From assembly GCA_046704745.1 (NCBI GenBank), contig JBJKRL010000110.1:10409-74408 (forward strand): a stretch of 64,000 bases of DNA, in the 5' to 3' direction. Shown here in pieces: positions 63,412-64,000 of this stretch. The first letter of the stretch is position 1. Each line of letters starts with the position of its first letter. Both the position numbers and the translations under genes were made by a program. The DNA is from CAWGGS01 sp046704745 (GTDB taxonomy: Bacteria > Desulfobacterota > Desulfobulbia > Desulfobulbales > Desulfocapsaceae). The notes under the pieces were generated by a model. The model saw only the letters and a list, made by a program, of their open reading frames with translations, had not been told where the DNA came from and searched no databases.

Positions 63412-63939
63412 GAATAGACCTCCCTTGCGATCCATGTTGTGAATACTATCACGATACGTTTTGCAGCATGAAAATGCAAGCATTATGCATGAACCATCGC
63501 CAAAGAGATCAATTTTCTGTTATGGTTTTTGGGTATGCCATGCTTTCTGCAAAATTGGATTTTCGGAAAAATGTGAGAGCAGGATGGTCCCTTCCGCAAT
63601 ACAATATCATGGCAAACAAAAAGAGCATGATGCATTTTGCAGGAGTATTTTTGCCAGGTTCGGGAGGATTTTTTCTTTGATTGGAAAAAATCTTTGGTTG
63701 AGAAATTTGCTCACATATTCCTGTAGTCTTTAGAATGGCTACAATTTTTAAGTATAAGGCGTCATTTTTAGGCGTATCTAATGGAAAACAAATAATTTTT
63801 CCTATTGAACGCTCTTCTTGCATCTGTTAGTTTGGCAGTGCGTTGTCTCCGGGGGGAGCAATACTGATGAAAACGACAGGCTCCGTCGCTGGAAGGAACG
63901 GATGATTCCGTCACGTATCAGACGAGAGGAAAGGCAAGA
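63412..63939. other. Intergenic region at the window end
   Basis: This stretch of about 530 bases is AT-rich and holds no gene I can support. It has short frames on both strands with poor composition, and a GGAACGGATGATTCCGTC hairpin near 63895 that could be part of a leader. Confidence 0.4.
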
Positions 63940-64000
63940 ATGTTTTCATGCCCCGGAGATGGCTTGCCGGTGAAGGGGAATTTTCCCGAATACTTGGAAA
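63940..64000 (+). CDS. Possible start of a gene running off the window
   Basis: An ATG at 63940 follows GAGGAAAGGCAAGA and opens a frame (MFSCPGDGLPVKGNFPEYL) that reaches the window end. Only 20 codons are visible, too few to identify it. It may be a chance frame. Confidence 0.25.
   Translation, partial: MFSCPGDGLPVKGNFPEYLE

Noticed and set aside
63840..63940. Possible riboswitch leader near the window end
   Set aside because: A hairpin is present but I could not match cobalamin, molybdopterin or cyclic-di-GMP aptamer consensus blocks.

Overview
The window looks like a chromosomal segment of an anaerobic, sulfate-reducer-like member of the Desulfobacterota (former Deltaproteobacteria), probably close to the Desulfobulbales. 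This is inference from gene content: a split lactate-oxidation set (LutABC plus a GlcD/GlcF-type flavin/Fe-S pair), a probable ErcA/histidine-kinase pair, many PAS/HD-GYP/GGDEF/HDOD signalling proteins, and a methyltransferase that is readable only if UGA is decoded as selenocysteine. No rRNA, phage structural genes, CRISPR array or complete insertion sequence is visible.

Layout. 1-5.2 kb (minus strand): a partial radical SAM gene, then metF-ald and a lemA-TPM-TPM operon. 5.6-14.3 kb: a TolC-type channel, a MarR-type regulator, a TRAP transporter (DctM, DctQ, DctP) and a divergent fused hydantoinase/5-oxoprolinase with palindromes in the shared promoter region, which reads as one uptake, hydrolysis and regulation locus. 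14.3-17.1 kb: a Cys/Met-type PLP enzyme, repeat elements and an acetate transporter (satP). 18.4-29.3 kb: a diguanylate cyclase, a PAS protein with a Cys-rich tail, lutABC, a YbaK deacylase, the ErcA-like/hybrid-kinase operon and the GlcD/GlcF pair; the lactate genes flank the ErcA/kinase pair. 29.3-36.2 kb: two convergent nitroreductases, a MinD/FlhG-like ATPase, a Cache-PAS-HD-GYP protein and small hypotheticals. 36.4-54 kb: a UPF0182 membrane protein, the candidate selenoprotein methyltransferase, dgt, valS-nadC, tRNA-Phe, an EF-G of mitochondrial/spd type, a RecA-like ATPase, a eukaryote-type HisA, HDOD and metallo-hydrolase genes, and arfB-yprB. 54-64 kb: a GAF-GspE/PilB ATPase, a twice-frameshifted RACo-like ATPase beside a DUF1638 gene, two orphan glycosyltransferase-like genes and two VapBC-type toxin-antitoxin pairs.

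Four families of short non-coding elements with terminal inverted repeats are scattered through the intergenic spaces. Several sit exactly at, or within about 5 bp of, stop codons, and in three cases an element terminus supplies the stop codon. The strongest non-routine signals are the double-UGA methyltransferase with downstream stem-loops and these gene-end elements.
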